From CALMEC01 sp963777565 (GTDB lineage: Bacteria; Actinomycetota; Thermoleophilia; Miltoncostaeales; Miltoncostaeaceae): 64,000 nt of DNA. A program made the translations under genes and the position numbers. The stretch covers positions 496,001-560,000 of the forward strand of contig CAVZQZ010000009.1 in the NCBI GenBank assembly GCA_963777565.1. Reading direction: 5' to 3'. The number at the start of each line of letters is the position of its first letter. The stretch's first letter is position 1. This document shows, one piece after another, positions 53,504-62,044 of the stretch. A model generated the notes under the pieces. The model was not told the DNA's origin. It saw only the letters and a list, made by a program, of their open reading frames with translations, and did no database searches.

Positions 53504-54406
53504 TTAGAAGTACCCCACGCGCTTGCGATCCTCCATGGCCGCCTCGCTGGCGCGATCGTCGGCGCGGGTCTCCCCTCGCTCGGTGATGCGCGTTGCGGCG
53601 ATCTCGGCGACGACGTCCTCGAGCGTGGCCGCCTGCGAGGCCACCGCGCCGGTGCAGCTCATGTCGCCCACCGTCCGGAAGCGCACCGACGTCCGGAACG
53701 GCTCCTCGGACGGGAGGCGCTCGACGATCTCGCTGGCGGCGTAGAGCATGCCGTCGCGGGCGAACACCTCGCGCTCGTGGGCAAAGTAGATCGACGGGAG
53801 CTCGATGCTCTCGCGTGCGATGTACTCCCATACGTCAAGCTCGGTCCAGTTGGACATCGGGAAGACGCGCACGTGCTCGCCCTGCCGGACCCGGCCGTTG
53901 TAGATGTTCCACACCTCGGGTCGCTGGGCACGGGGGTCCCACTGGCCGAAGTCGTCGCGGAAGCTGAACACGCGCTCCTTTGCGCGCGCCCGCTCTTCGT
54001 CTCGACGCGCGCCGCCGATGGCGGCGTCGAAGCGGTGCTCGGCGATCGCGTCGAGAAGCGTGGTCGTCTGCAGCTGGTTGCGCGACGCCCGCGGCCCGGT
54101 CTGCTCGGCGACCCGACCGGCGTCGATCGACTCCTGCACCGACGCGACGATGAGGCGCTCCCCCAGCTCGGCGACGCGCGCGTCGCGGTACTCGATCACC
54201 TCGGGGAAGTTGTGGCCCGTGTCGACGTGCATGAGCGGGAACGGGAAGCCACCCGGGCGGAACGCCTTCTCCGCCAGCCGCAGGAGCACGGCCGAGTCCT
54301 TGCCGCCGGAGAAGAGCAGGACCGGCCGCTCGAGCTGCGCGGCGACCTCGCGCATGATGTAGATCGCCTCGGCCTCGAGAAGGTTCAGGTGCTCATGCGT
54401 GCTCAA
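53504..54406 (-). CDS. cysD: Sulfate adenylyltransferase subunit 2
   Basis: Catalytic subunit, 300 residues. PP-loop LLFSGGKDSAVLLRL (near 30), PLMHVDTGHNFPEVIEYRD, AAIGGARRDEERARAKERVF and FPMSNWTELDVWEYI are family signatures. TTG 54406 with GGAG five bases upstream gives the usual length; the open frame extends to 54505 without homology. 22 bp before cysN. Promoter lies in the shared divergent region. Confidence 0.94.
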   Translation of the reverse strand: MSTHEHLNLLEAEAIYIMREVAAQLERPVLLFSGGKDSAVLLRLAEKAFRPGGFPFPLMHVDTGHNFPEVIEYRDARVAELGERLIVASVQESIDAGRVAEQTGPRASRNQLQTTTLLDAIAEHRFDAAIGGARRDEERARAKERVFSFRDDFGQWDPRAQRPEVWNIYNGRVRQGEHVRVFPMSNWTELDVWEYIARESIELPSIYFAHEREVFARDGMLYAASEIVERLPSEEPFRTSVRFRTVGDMSCTGAVASQAATLEDVVAEIAATRITERGETRADDRASEAAMEDRKRVGYF

Positions 54407-54458
54407 CTCGACTCCATCCCCGAACCATTCTCGTGAGTGATTCGTCCAATAAGCGATG

Positions 54459-54488
54459 GTTATATCAGTCGCCCTGCGGACCGTCCAA
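54459..54488 (-). promoter_or_regulatory. Candidate cysDN promoter
   Basis: Minus-strand TTGGAC (54483-54488), 18 bp, TATAAC (54459-54464). A small inverted repeat CCAAC-TTCG-GTTGG (54485-54498) overlaps the -35, a plausible regulator site. The leader to the TTG start would be about 45 nt. Confidence 0.5.
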
Positions 54489-54582
54489 CTTCGGTTGGCC
54501 TGCACCCCTCGGTGTTGCGTGACGCGGACACCTGTGGTCCCGAATAGCAGTAATCACGATGGTGTTTGCTGTGTTTTACCTG

Positions 54583-54594
54583 TACAGTGGCGCC
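54583..54594 (+). promoter_or_regulatory. Candidate -10 for a leaderless sirohaem transcript
   Basis: TACAGT ends six bases before the ATG at 54595, the spacing of leaderless actinobacterial mRNAs, and no ribosome site is seen before that ATG. A -35 is not obvious. Confidence 0.45.
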
Positions 54595-55296
54595 ATGGCA
54601 AGGGCAGACGCCGAATTGCGACACGACCGCCGCGATCCGGCCGGCCCTGCCCGCGTGCTCTACCCGGCCTTCATCGACCTGCGCGGACGGCGCTGCCTCG
54701 TCGTCGGCGGCGGCCCGGTCGGCACCGAGAAAGCCGAGAAGCTGGTCGATGCCGGGGCCGACGTTCGCCTCGTGAGCCCCGAGATCACCGCCAGGCTCAC
54801 GGAGCTCGTCGCCACGGGCGCCATCGCGGAGTTCCACCGTCGCGAGTACCGCGCCGCGGATCTCGAGGACTGCATCCTGGTGATCGCCGCCACCAACGAA
54901 GCCGAGGTCAACCGTCAGGTCTGGGAGGACGGCGAGGCGCGCCGCATGCTCGTGAACGTCGTCGACGTCCCCCCGCTCTGCAACTTCATCGTGCCGTCGA
55001 TCATGCGTCACGGCGAGCTCGCGGTGGCCGTGTCGACGGGCGGGGCAAGCCCCGTCGTCGCGCGGGCCGTGCGTCAGCGCATCGAAGGCGAGGTCGGTCC
55101 CGAATGGGGCGAGCTCGTCGGGCTGTTGCGCGCGACGCGCGAGGAGCTCAAGCAGCGCTTCCTGACGATGCCCGAGCGGGCCGCCGCGGTGGAACGGCTG
55201 CTCGCGACCGACATCGTCGACCGGCTCGCCGCCGGCGACCGTGACGGCGCGCGCGACCTCATCGAGCAGCATCTGGGGACCGTCGTCCCGGCATGA
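54595..55296 (+). CDS. Precorrin-2 dehydrogenase / sirohydrochlorin ferrochelatase (Met8/CysG N-terminal type)
   Basis: Makes sirohaem, the cofactor of sulfite and nitrite reductases. 233 residues. NAD fold CLVVGGGPVGTEKAEKLVDA (near 35-54), VIAATNEAEVNRQVW, LVNVVDVPPLCNFIVPSI, GELAVAVSTGGASPVVARAV and the C-terminal helical domain. Stop overlaps cobA by 4 nt. Diverges from cysDN, so sulfate activation and sirohaem supply are paired. Confidence 0.93.
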   Translation: MARADAELRHDRRDPAGPARVLYPAFIDLRGRRCLVVGGGPVGTEKAEKLVDAGADVRLVSPEITARLTELVATGAIAEFHRREYRAADLEDCILVIAATNEAEVNRQVWEDGEARRMLVNVVDVPPLCNFIVPSIMRHGELAVAVSTGGASPVVARAVRQRIEGEVGPEWGELVGLLRATREELKQRFLTMPERAAAVERLLATDIVDRLAAGDRDGARDLIEQHLGTVVPA

Positions 55297-56156
55297 GCGG
55301 CGTCGTTCACCTCGTGGGCGCCGGCCCGGGCGATCCCGATCTGCTGACCGTGCGCGGACTCCGTCTGCTGCAGTCCGCCGAGGTCGTGGTGCACGATCGC
55401 CTGGGAGCCGAGGGGTTGCTGCACCTTGCGCCCGCGGACGCCATCCTGATCGACGCCGGCAAGGCGCCGGGACGTCACGGGATGACGCAGGAGGAGATCT
55501 GCGCGGTGCTGGTGGAGCACGCCCGCGCCGGCCGTCGCGTGGTGCGCTTGAAGGGTGGCGACCCGTTCGTCTTCGGCCGCGGCGGCGAGGAGGCCCTCGC
55601 CTTGGCGGAGGCCGGCCTTCGATTCGAGGTGGTCCCGGGCGTGAGCAGCGCGATCGCCGCGCCCGCCATGGCCGGCATCCCGGTGACCCACCGCGGCATC
55701 GCCCGCACGGTCACGATCGCGAGCGGCCACGACGATCCGGCGAGCCCCGCGGCCCGGGCACGGTGGGAAGCGCTCGCGCAGGTGCCCGGCACGCTCGTCT
55801 TGCTCATGGCGATGACGAACCTCTCGGAGATCGCGGCGGCCCTGGTCGCGGGCGGACGCGCGGCCGACGAGCCCGCCGCGGCGATCCAGTGGTCGACCAC
55901 CGCGGACGAGCACCGGGTCGGGGCGACGCTCGCCACCATCGCCGACGCCTGCGCGACGGCCGGCGTGGGCTCGCCCGCCGTGGTGGTCATCGGTCCGGTC
56001 GTCGCCCTCGGCGAGCTGCTCGGGTCAGCCAGGGTCGCGGCGGTGGGCGACGACTCCGCCCACGACGGTGACGGCCACGTGCAGGTCGGCGTCGAGCAGC
56101 ACGAGGTCGGCGGGCGTCCCGACGTCGAGCGATCCGAGCTCGGCCCGTCCGAGTAG
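55293..56156 (+). CDS. cobA: Uroporphyrinogen-III C-methyltransferase
   Basis: Methylates uroporphyrinogen III twice to precorrin-2. Conserved parts: VHLVGAGPGDPDLLTVRGLR, VVVHDRLGAEGLL, RVVRLKGGDPFVFGRGGEEA, EVVPGVSSAIAAPAMAGIPV and VLLMAMTNLSEIA. The frame continues about 35 residues beyond the normal end (SARVAAVGDDSAHDGDG onwards) as an acidic His-rich tail that overlaps, antisense, the conserved end of nagA by 132 bp. A lost stop is possible. Confidence 0.92.
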   Translation: MSGVVHLVGAGPGDPDLLTVRGLRLLQSAEVVVHDRLGAEGLLHLAPADAILIDAGKAPGRHGMTQEEICAVLVEHARAGRRVVRLKGGDPFVFGRGGEEALALAEAGLRFEVVPGVSSAIAAPAMAGIPVTHRGIARTVTIASGHDDPASPAARARWEALAQVPGTLVLLMAMTNLSEIAAALVAGGRAADEPAAAIQWSTTADEHRVGATLATIADACATAGVGSPAVVVIGPVVALGELLGSARVAAVGDDSAHDGDGHVQVGVEQHEVGGRPDVERSELGPSE

Positions 56157-57170
56157 CCGCGCCGGCGTCGCGCTCGCGGCTGCGGTCGCCGCCATGGCGT
56201 CGCACGCGGTGATTCGCATGACGTTCCGCACGCCGGCGTCGATTCCGGAGGCCGAGCCGGCCGGCCGGCCGGTTGCGGGATCCAGCGACCGTACCCCGTC
56301 GCCGACGATCATGAGGTCGCCCAGCCGGTAGTGACCGGGCGGCGCGCCGAGCGCCGCGGTGGCGTCGGAGACCAGCATTCGCCGCTCGGATCCCAGTCCC
56401 GCCCACGCCGTGCGAAGCAGTTCCGGGTCGACGTGGGCGCCGTCGGCGATCAAGCCGGCGACCACGGGCAGCCCGGCAAGCACGGCGTCCGCCAGCCCCG
56501 GCTCGTGCTGGTCGGGCCGTCGCATGGCGTTAAAGAGGTGCGTCACGGCTCGCACGCCCGCGGCGACCGCATCACGCGCGCCCCGCGCATCGGCGTCGGT
56601 GTGCCCGGCCGAGACCACAACGCCCCGACCCGTGAGCTCGCGGGTGATCGCGGTCGCCCCGGGAAGCTCCGGCGCGAGGGTCACCATCGCGACCCCCGGG
56701 GCCGACCACCCGGCGATGATTGACCGCGCCGGCGCGACGATGTGCGCTGCGACATGCGCCCCGCGGCGGCTCGATGCGATCATCGGGCCCTCCAGGTGGA
56801 GGCCGAGCGGCCGCGCCCCGACCCATCCCGGCGGCGCGCCGGCGAAGAGCGCATCGAGCGCGCGGTCGACCACCTCGGGCGGCGAGGTGACGATGGTGGG
56901 CAGGAAGCTCGTGACCCCGTATCTCGGCAGGGCCGACGCGACCTCCCAGAGCCGTTCCGGCTGCGACGTGAGATCGATGCCGACGGCGCCGTTGACCTGA
57001 AGATCGACGTAGCCGGGCGCGACGCTGAGCCCCGCGGCCTCGATCCGGACCTCGGCGCGGGTCGGCTCACCCGCGACGATCCGCCCGGCCACGGCCGTCA
57101 CCCGGCACGGTGCGCCGGCGAGGTCTCGCGCGCCGTCGACGACGATCCCGCGGTCGGCGTCGGCGCTCAC
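56025..57170 (-). CDS. nagA: N-acetylglucosamine-6-phosphate deacetylase
   Basis: Amidohydrolase of amino-sugar recycling, 381 residues from GTG 57170. Motifs: LSVAPGYVDLQVNGAVGIDL, GLHLEGPMIA, VVSAGHTDADARGARDAVAA, AVTHLFNAMRRPDQHEPGLA and, in the last 40, LGSLDVGTPADLVLLD. Its 3' end lies opposite cobA. It could recycle wall GlcNAc into the fructose-6-phosphate pool used by the nearby isomerase. Confidence 0.92.
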   Translation of the reverse strand: MSADADRGIVVDGARDLAGAPCRVTAVAGRIVAGEPTRAEVRIEAAGLSVAPGYVDLQVNGAVGIDLTSQPERLWEVASALPRYGVTSFLPTIVTSPPEVVDRALDALFAGAPPGWVGARPLGLHLEGPMIASSRRGAHVAAHIVAPARSIIAGWSAPGVAMVTLAPELPGATAITRELTGRGVVVSAGHTDADARGARDAVAAGVRAVTHLFNAMRRPDQHEPGLADAVLAGLPVVAGLIADGAHVDPELLRTAWAGLGSERRMLVSDATAALGAPPGHYRLGDLMIVGDGVRSLDPATGRPAGSASGIDAGVRNVMRITACDAMAATAAASATPARLLGRAELGSLDVGTPADLVLLDADLHVAVTVVGGVVAHRRDPG

Positions 57171-57308
57171 GCCACTGACCGTGCCAGTGCCGGCGTGGCC
57201 AGTCAACACGTGGTCTCCGGGACGATCGCGCAGACGGCGTGAACCGCGATTGATCCAGATGGCCGCGCGGCGCGTATCACGGACGCAGGCGAACCGTCGA
57301 GGGGATGC

Positions 57309-57725
57309 ATGTACGAGCTCAGCAGGGAGCTCTTTCGAGCGCTCCGCCCGGGAATCATGTCCGACCGCCGCCACCCGTCCCGGCCGGCCCGCGTGCTGCT
57401 GGCCCTGTGCGAGGAGTCGGTCGCGCAGGTGGCCCGCACGCCGTCGGCGCGGCGCCTGCACGCGTCGCGGCTGTTCGGCCAGGCCCGTGCCCTCTTCCCA
57501 CCCGGCGTGCAGCTCGATCTCCTCGACCGGATCGAGCGCGAGATCGAGAACGTCCACCGCCTGTTGATCGAACGGTCCGGAGGTCGCACCGGCGGGCTGC
57601 TGCGCTGCGCGGCGACGACGCGCCGGCACGCGCCCTGCATGCGGGAACCGATTCCCGGATTGCGCTACTGCCCGTCACACCGGCACATGGAGTCCTCGAC
57701 GCCGCACGGCCTGCTGGCAGGCTGA
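57309..57725 (+). CDS. Conserved small protein with Cys/His zinc motif
   Basis: 138 residues. AGGGGATGC precedes the ATG. The N-terminal two thirds are helical and basic (LLALCEESVAQVARTPSARR, LLDRIEREIENVHRLL). The C terminus has C-x11-C-x10-C-x2-H (RCAATTRRHAPCMREPIPG followed by LRYCPSHRH), a pattern I know from the ends of many actinobacterial proteins and likely zinc-binding. Function unknown; located 50 bp before the sigma-factor gene. Confidence 0.6.
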   Translation: MYELSRELFRALRPGIMSDRRHPSRPARVLLALCEESVAQVARTPSARRLHASRLFGQARALFPPGVQLDLLDRIEREIENVHRLLIERSGGRTGGLLRCAATTRRHAPCMREPIPGLRYCPSHRHMESSTPHGLLAG

Positions 57726-57775
57726 GGAATGGCGTCCGTCGCGGCTCTCCGGCACACAGCGAGGCACGGAACAGC

Positions 57776-58429
57776 ATGAGCACGGCTACGATCCGTTGTC
57801 CTGTGTCCTTCAGCAATCGTGTCTCCATGCGCCCCGACCGCGCCAGCCCCGTGCCGGATCCACCCGTGAACCAGGACGCCGAACTCGTGACCCGTCTCGC
57901 TTCGGGTGACGCCGAGGCCCTGCGCGACGCCTACGAGCGCCACGGCGCGATCGTCTTCGGCGCCGCGGTGCAGCTACTCGGGGATCACCAGCTCGCCGAG
58001 GAGTGCACGCAGGACGTCTTCATGACCCTGTGGCGCGAGGCCGGGAAGTTCGACGCGAGTCGCGGCACGCGACTTTCGACGTGGCTCTACGCGGTGGCGC
58101 GGAATCGCGCGATCACGCTCGACCGCCGCCGCCGCGCGCGTCCCGCGACGCCGGTGGCGGACGTGCCGATCGTCGACACGGCGCCCGACCCGGCGGACCT
58201 CGTGCTGAGGGCCGACGAGCAGGAGCGTGTCGTGGCCGCGCTCGCGGAGCTCCCGGACGAACAGCTCGAGGTCGTGAAGCTCGCGTACTTCGAAGGCCTC
58301 ACCCAGGACGCCATCGCCGACCGGCTCGACGTTCCATTGGGAACGGTGAAAGGTCGGGCCCGGCTCGCGCTCGACCGGCTTCGGCGGAACCTGGATCGGC
58401 AGCCCCTCGGCCCGGGAGGCGGGCGATGA
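57776..58429 (+). CDS. ECF RNA polymerase sigma factor (SigK/RpoE-like)
   Basis: 217 residues from ATG 57776 (ATG 57827 possible). Region 2: EALRDAYERHGAIVFGAAVQ, QLAEECTQDVFMTLWREAGK and RLSTWLYAVARNRAITLDRR. Region 4: ELPDEQLEVVKLAYFEGLTQ, DAIADRLDVPLGTVKGRARL. Stop overlaps the anti-sigma gene by 4 nt, so the two are produced together and the partner is clear. Confidence 0.92.
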   Translation: MSTATIRCPVSFSNRVSMRPDRASPVPDPPVNQDAELVTRLASGDAEALRDAYERHGAIVFGAAVQLLGDHQLAEECTQDVFMTLWREAGKFDASRGTRLSTWLYAVARNRAITLDRRRRARPATPVADVPIVDTAPDPADLVLRADEQERVVAALAELPDEQLEVVKLAYFEGLTQDAIADRLDVPLGTVKGRARLALDRLRRNLDRQPLGPGGGR

Positions 58430-59148
58430 GCGACGATCTGCGCGAGCTCGCGGCACTCGATGCGCTGGGTGCGCTGAGCCCCGACGCGGCGCGACGGCTC
58501 GCCGAAGCGGCGAACGCGGACGCCGACCTCGCCGCGCAGCGCGATGCCGACGAGGCCGTGGTCGCCTCGCTGCAGGCGGCGGTGGCGCGGCTCGCGCCGC
58601 CGGCGGACCTTGGTGACCGCCTCGTGGCCCTCACCCGAGCAGCGGCGCCGGTTGCCCAGGCCCCGACCCCGGAGGCACCCCGCCGGTGGAGCCGCGCGGT
58701 GCGCCGCCGGCCACTCGTGCCCGCGCTCGCCGCCGCGTTCGTCGCGGCCGCGGCGGCGGTCGCGATCACGCTCGTCGCGACCGGCGATCCCGGCCTGGGC
58801 ACGCCCGCGGTCGAGGCCGCGGTCGTGCCGCACGACCGGAGCTTGAACGTCGGCGGGACCGCGGCGCTCTACGACCCGAGCCGCCCGGACGGGATGGTCG
58901 TCGTGAACCTCACCGCGCTGCCCCCGGCCCCCGCCGGCCATCACTACGAGGTTTGGGTCCTGCGCTCCGGCGCGACGGAGATGGAGGCCGTCGGGTCGTT
59001 CTCGCCGGACCGCACGTCGGTGCACCTCGAGCTTCCGCTCCCCGGCAGCGGAACCTACGGCGCGCTCGACGTCTCCGTGGAGGAGAACGGCGGACCGGCG
59101 AGCCACTCGGGCAAGAGCGTCGCCGGCGCGACGTTCGGCTCGACATAG
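58426..59148 (+). CDS. RskA-type membrane anti-sigma factor
   Basis: 240 residues. N-terminal cytosolic region LRELAALDALGALSPDAARR matches the sigma-binding part of anti-sigma-K factors; one membrane helix at about 100-120 (VPALAAAFVAAAAAVAITLV); extracellular C-terminal RskA domain with NLTALPPAPAGHHYEVWVLR and VHLELPLPGSGTYGALDVSV. Likely released by regulated proteolysis. No zinc HxxxCxxC motif. Confidence 0.9.
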   Translation: MSDDLRELAALDALGALSPDAARRLAEAANADADLAAQRDADEAVVASLQAAVARLAPPADLGDRLVALTRAAAPVAQAPTPEAPRRWSRAVRRRPLVPALAAAFVAAAAAVAITLVATGDPGLGTPAVEAAVVPHDRSLNVGGTAALYDPSRPDGMVVVNLTALPPAPAGHHYEVWVLRSGATEMEAVGSFSPDRTSVHLELPLPGSGTYGALDVSVEENGGPASHSGKSVAGATFGST

Positions 59149-59165
59149 GCATCTCGGGCTCGGAC

Positions 59166-60674
59166 GTGGACGGCTCCGACCGGCTGATCCTGCTCACCGG
59201 CGCGACGGGCTACGTCGGCGGCCGGCTGCTGCCGAAGCTCGAGGCGAGCGGTCACAGGATCAGGTGCCTGACGCGCAGGCCCGCCTCGCTGACGGGGCGG
59301 GTGGGCCCCGGCACGGAGGTCGTCAAGGGTGACCTGCGCAATCGCGACGACGTGGCCCGAGCCCTCGCAGGTGTCGACACCGCGTACTACCTGGCCCACT
59401 CGATGGGCTCGCACGAGGGCTTTGCCGACGCCGACCGCGCCGTCGCGGAGGTCTTCGCAGCCACGGCCCGCGAGGCCGGCGTACGGCGCATTGTCTACCT
59501 GGGCGGGCTCGGCAGCGGCGACGACCTTTCGAGCCACCTGGAGAGCCGGCAGGAGGTCGGCCGCATCCTCGCAGCCTCCGGCGTCCAGACCATCGAGCTT
59601 CGCTCGTCGATCATCATCGGCTCGGGCAGCCTGTCCTACGACATGATCAGCTCGCTGGTCTCGCGGCTGCCGGTGATGATCACCCCGCGCTGGGTGCGGA
59701 CGATGACCCAGCCCATCGCCATCGCCGACGTCGTGGCGTACCTCGTCGCCGCCGGCGACCTGGCGGGCGGCGAGAGCCGCATCTTCGAGATCGGGGGGCC
59801 CGACCGGGTGTCATACGGCGACCTGATGCGCGAGTACGCGAGCCTCCGCGGCCTGCGTCGGCTCATCATCCCGGTGCCGATGCTGAGCCCCATGATCTCG
59901 AGCCTGTGGCTCGGGCTGATCACCCCGCTCTACGCCCGCGTGGGCCGGCACCTGATCGAGGGCGTCCGCAACGAGACGATCGTGCGCGACGACCGCGCCG
60001 TTCGGGAACTCGGTGTGCGCCCGCGCGGAGTGCGCGAGGCGATCTCGGAGGCGCTCGCCGAGGAGGAGCACTCCCTCACGCGCTGGCAGGATGCCATCCG
60101 CTCCCGGAGCCCGCTCGGCGCCGGGGCGAGGCCGCTTCGCAAGCAGATCGTCGACTCGCGATGGGTGCGCGTGGAGGCCTCCCCAGCCACGGCGTTCGAG
60201 CCGATCCAGCGGATTGGGGGGCGTACCGGCTGGTACTACGGGGACGGGCTGTGGCGGATCCGCGGGCTCCTCGACCTCGTCGTCGGCGGGGTGGGGATGC
60301 GCCGCGGCCGGCGCGACCCCGTCGAGCTCGCCCCCGGGGACACCGTGGACTTCTGGCGCGTCGAGGCGATCGAGCCGCCGCACCTTCTCCGGCTCGTCGC
60401 CGAGATGCGCCTGCCGGGGCGCGCGTGGCTGCAGTTCCGGGTCGAAGCCGACGGCACCGGGGCGATCATCCGCCAGACTGCGTTCTTCGACCCAAACGGA
60501 CTCTGGGGCCGCCTCTACTGGCTGGTGCTCGCACCGTTTCACCAGTTGATGTTCCCGAGAATGCTCGGACGCATCGCGGCGGCGGTCGTGGAAGGTCCGG
60601 GTCAGACGAGATTCGGAAGCCCAGTTCCGAGTCCGTCGCAAACTGACGAGACAGGGAGAAGTGCGCTGACCTGA
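59166..60674 (+). CDS. NAD(P)-binding protein with C-terminal DUF2867-like domain
   Basis: 502 residues from GTG 59166. N-terminal atypical SDR: LILLTGATGYVGGRLLPKLE, VDTAYYLAHSMGSHEGFADA, RRIVYLGGLGSGDDLSSHLE and RVSYGDLMREYASLRGLRRL. From about residue 330 a SRPBCC-type DUF2867 domain (WYYGDGLWRIRGLLDLVVGG, LPGRAWLQFRVEADGTGAII). Known two-domain family of unknown substrate. 17 bp after the anti-sigma gene and so possibly in the same operon. Confidence 0.85.
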   Translation: MDGSDRLILLTGATGYVGGRLLPKLEASGHRIRCLTRRPASLTGRVGPGTEVVKGDLRNRDDVARALAGVDTAYYLAHSMGSHEGFADADRAVAEVFAATAREAGVRRIVYLGGLGSGDDLSSHLESRQEVGRILAASGVQTIELRSSIIIGSGSLSYDMISSLVSRLPVMITPRWVRTMTQPIAIADVVAYLVAAGDLAGGESRIFEIGGPDRVSYGDLMREYASLRGLRRLIIPVPMLSPMISSLWLGLITPLYARVGRHLIEGVRNETIVRDDRAVRELGVRPRGVREAISEALAEEEHSLTRWQDAIRSRSPLGAGARPLRKQIVDSRWVRVEASPATAFEPIQRIGGRTGWYYGDGLWRIRGLLDLVVGGVGMRRGRRDPVELAPGDTVDFWRVEAIEPPHLLRLVAEMRLPGRAWLQFRVEADGTGAIIRQTAFFDPNGLWGRLYWLVLAPFHQLMFPRMLGRIAAAVVEGPGQTRFGSPVPSPSQTDETGRSALT

Positions 60675-61010
60675 CCCACCCAGGCGGCCGGTTTTCGGCC
60701 CGCTCCTCGTTACCGCGAACGGGCATTTCCACCCAGGACTGCCGCACTGCACTGATCACCTGAGAGCCGATGCGTGAAATCACGGATGGCAAGGCTCCGC
60801 TCGGCGCCGACGCTGCGGTCATGCAACTGACGTTCAGATGAGAGGGTTCGTCTCAGAAACGGCTGCATGGCTCGTAGGCGTACCTCCCCTGCGCGCGCCC
60901 CGGGAGGTTCGGTCGATCGCCGTACGGCCGCCACCGATCGGGGCACGGACGCCGGGAGTCGGCGACGGCAAACCGGACCCACCCAGCCCGTGCGCCGCGC
61001 CGGAGGCCTG
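60675..61010. other. 336-bp non-coding gap before the aco genes
   Basis: No convincing gene. A small inverted repeat TGAGA-7-TCTCA is at 60839-60855. A long open frame on the minus strand that reads through here into acoX has Arg/Gly-rich shadow composition. The aco promoter should be here. Confidence 0.5.
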
Positions 61011-62044
61011 ATGGCGATCGTGGGACTGATTACGCACTCCGGCGCCGCCCAGGACGTGCGCCGCCTCACCTCGCTCGCCCGCAAGATCGACGTCCACGAG
61101 CGCGTCAACGTCGCGGCGCGGATCCTCGCCGGCGTGTCCGCGGCGCCGGATGTGCGTGTGCATTACCTCGACGAGCCGACCCGGATCGTCGAGCGGGCGC
61201 TCGCCATGCTCGCGGCCCAGGGTGAGGGCAGGTCGCTCGATGCCCTTCCGGCCGGTCCCTCCGGGGCCCGGGATGCCGCCGGTACACGGGCGGCCTCGGC
61301 CTCCCTCGCCGCCGCCGGGGCCGCGTGCGTCGTCACCCACGGAGGCGATGGAACGAACCGAGCCGTCGTCGGCGGATGGCCGGACGCCGTGATCGTCCCG
61401 CTGCCCGGCGGCACGAACAACGCGTTCGCGCGCTACGTCGACCCGACGGCAGCGGGGTTCGCCGCCGGCCTCTACGCGACCGAGCCGGACCGGTTCGCCG
61501 GCAAAATGTCCAGGCCGTCCCGCACGTGGCGATCGCCGTCGACGGGCATACGGACGAGACCGCGATGATCGACGTCGCTCTCGTGTCCGACGAGTGGCTC
61601 GGTGCACGCGCGATCTGGGAGCCGTCCCGTCTGCGTCGAGGCCGTCGTCGTGAACGGCAACCCATCGGTTCCCGGCCTCGCTGGAGTCGCGGGGATGCTC
61701 GCGCCGGCCGATGCGGATCAACCCGTCGCCGTGCATCTGCGCTTCGGAAGCCCTGGACGCAGGATCCTCGCACCGCTCGGGCCCGGCCAGCTCGTACCAA
61801 TGTGCGTACGCGAGTGCCGCGTGCTCGGGCACGGCGAGACGATGACGATGCGCGGCCCGGGCACGCTCGCCTTCGACGGTGAGCGCGAGATCGTCCTGCG
61901 GCCGACGCGGAGGCCCGCACGCATCCGGGTCGCTGCCGGCAGCGCCCGCGTGCTCGACGTCGCCGGGGCTCCTCCGCGCCCATGCCGGTCGGGAGGCGCC
62001 CGTGGCCGTCAGAACTCGTCAAACGACCACGAGGAGGTCCGTGA
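61011..62044 (+). CDS. acoX: ATP-NAD/AcoX-type kinase domain protein, frameshifted
   Basis: GGAGG lies five bases before ATG 61011. The first frame has MAIVGLITHSGAAQDVRRLT, CVVTHGGDGTNRAVVGGWPD and VPLPGGTNNAFARYVDPTAA, the diacylglycerol/NAD-kinase-like fold of AcoX. After shifts near 61505 and 61625 it continues QNVQAVPHVAIAVDGHTDET, then VVVNGNPSVPGLAGVAGMLA and REIVLRPTRRPARIRVAAGS. A further shift near 61970 leads to a stop overlapping acoA. AcoX accompanies acetoin dehydrogenase genes; its reaction is not established. Confidence 0.72.

Noticed and set aside
60834..61832. Minus-strand 332-codon frame over the aco promoter and acoX
   Set aside because: Arg/Gly/His-rich shadow; the plus-strand AcoX motifs (HGGDGTNR, PGGTNNAFA) show the true coding strand.
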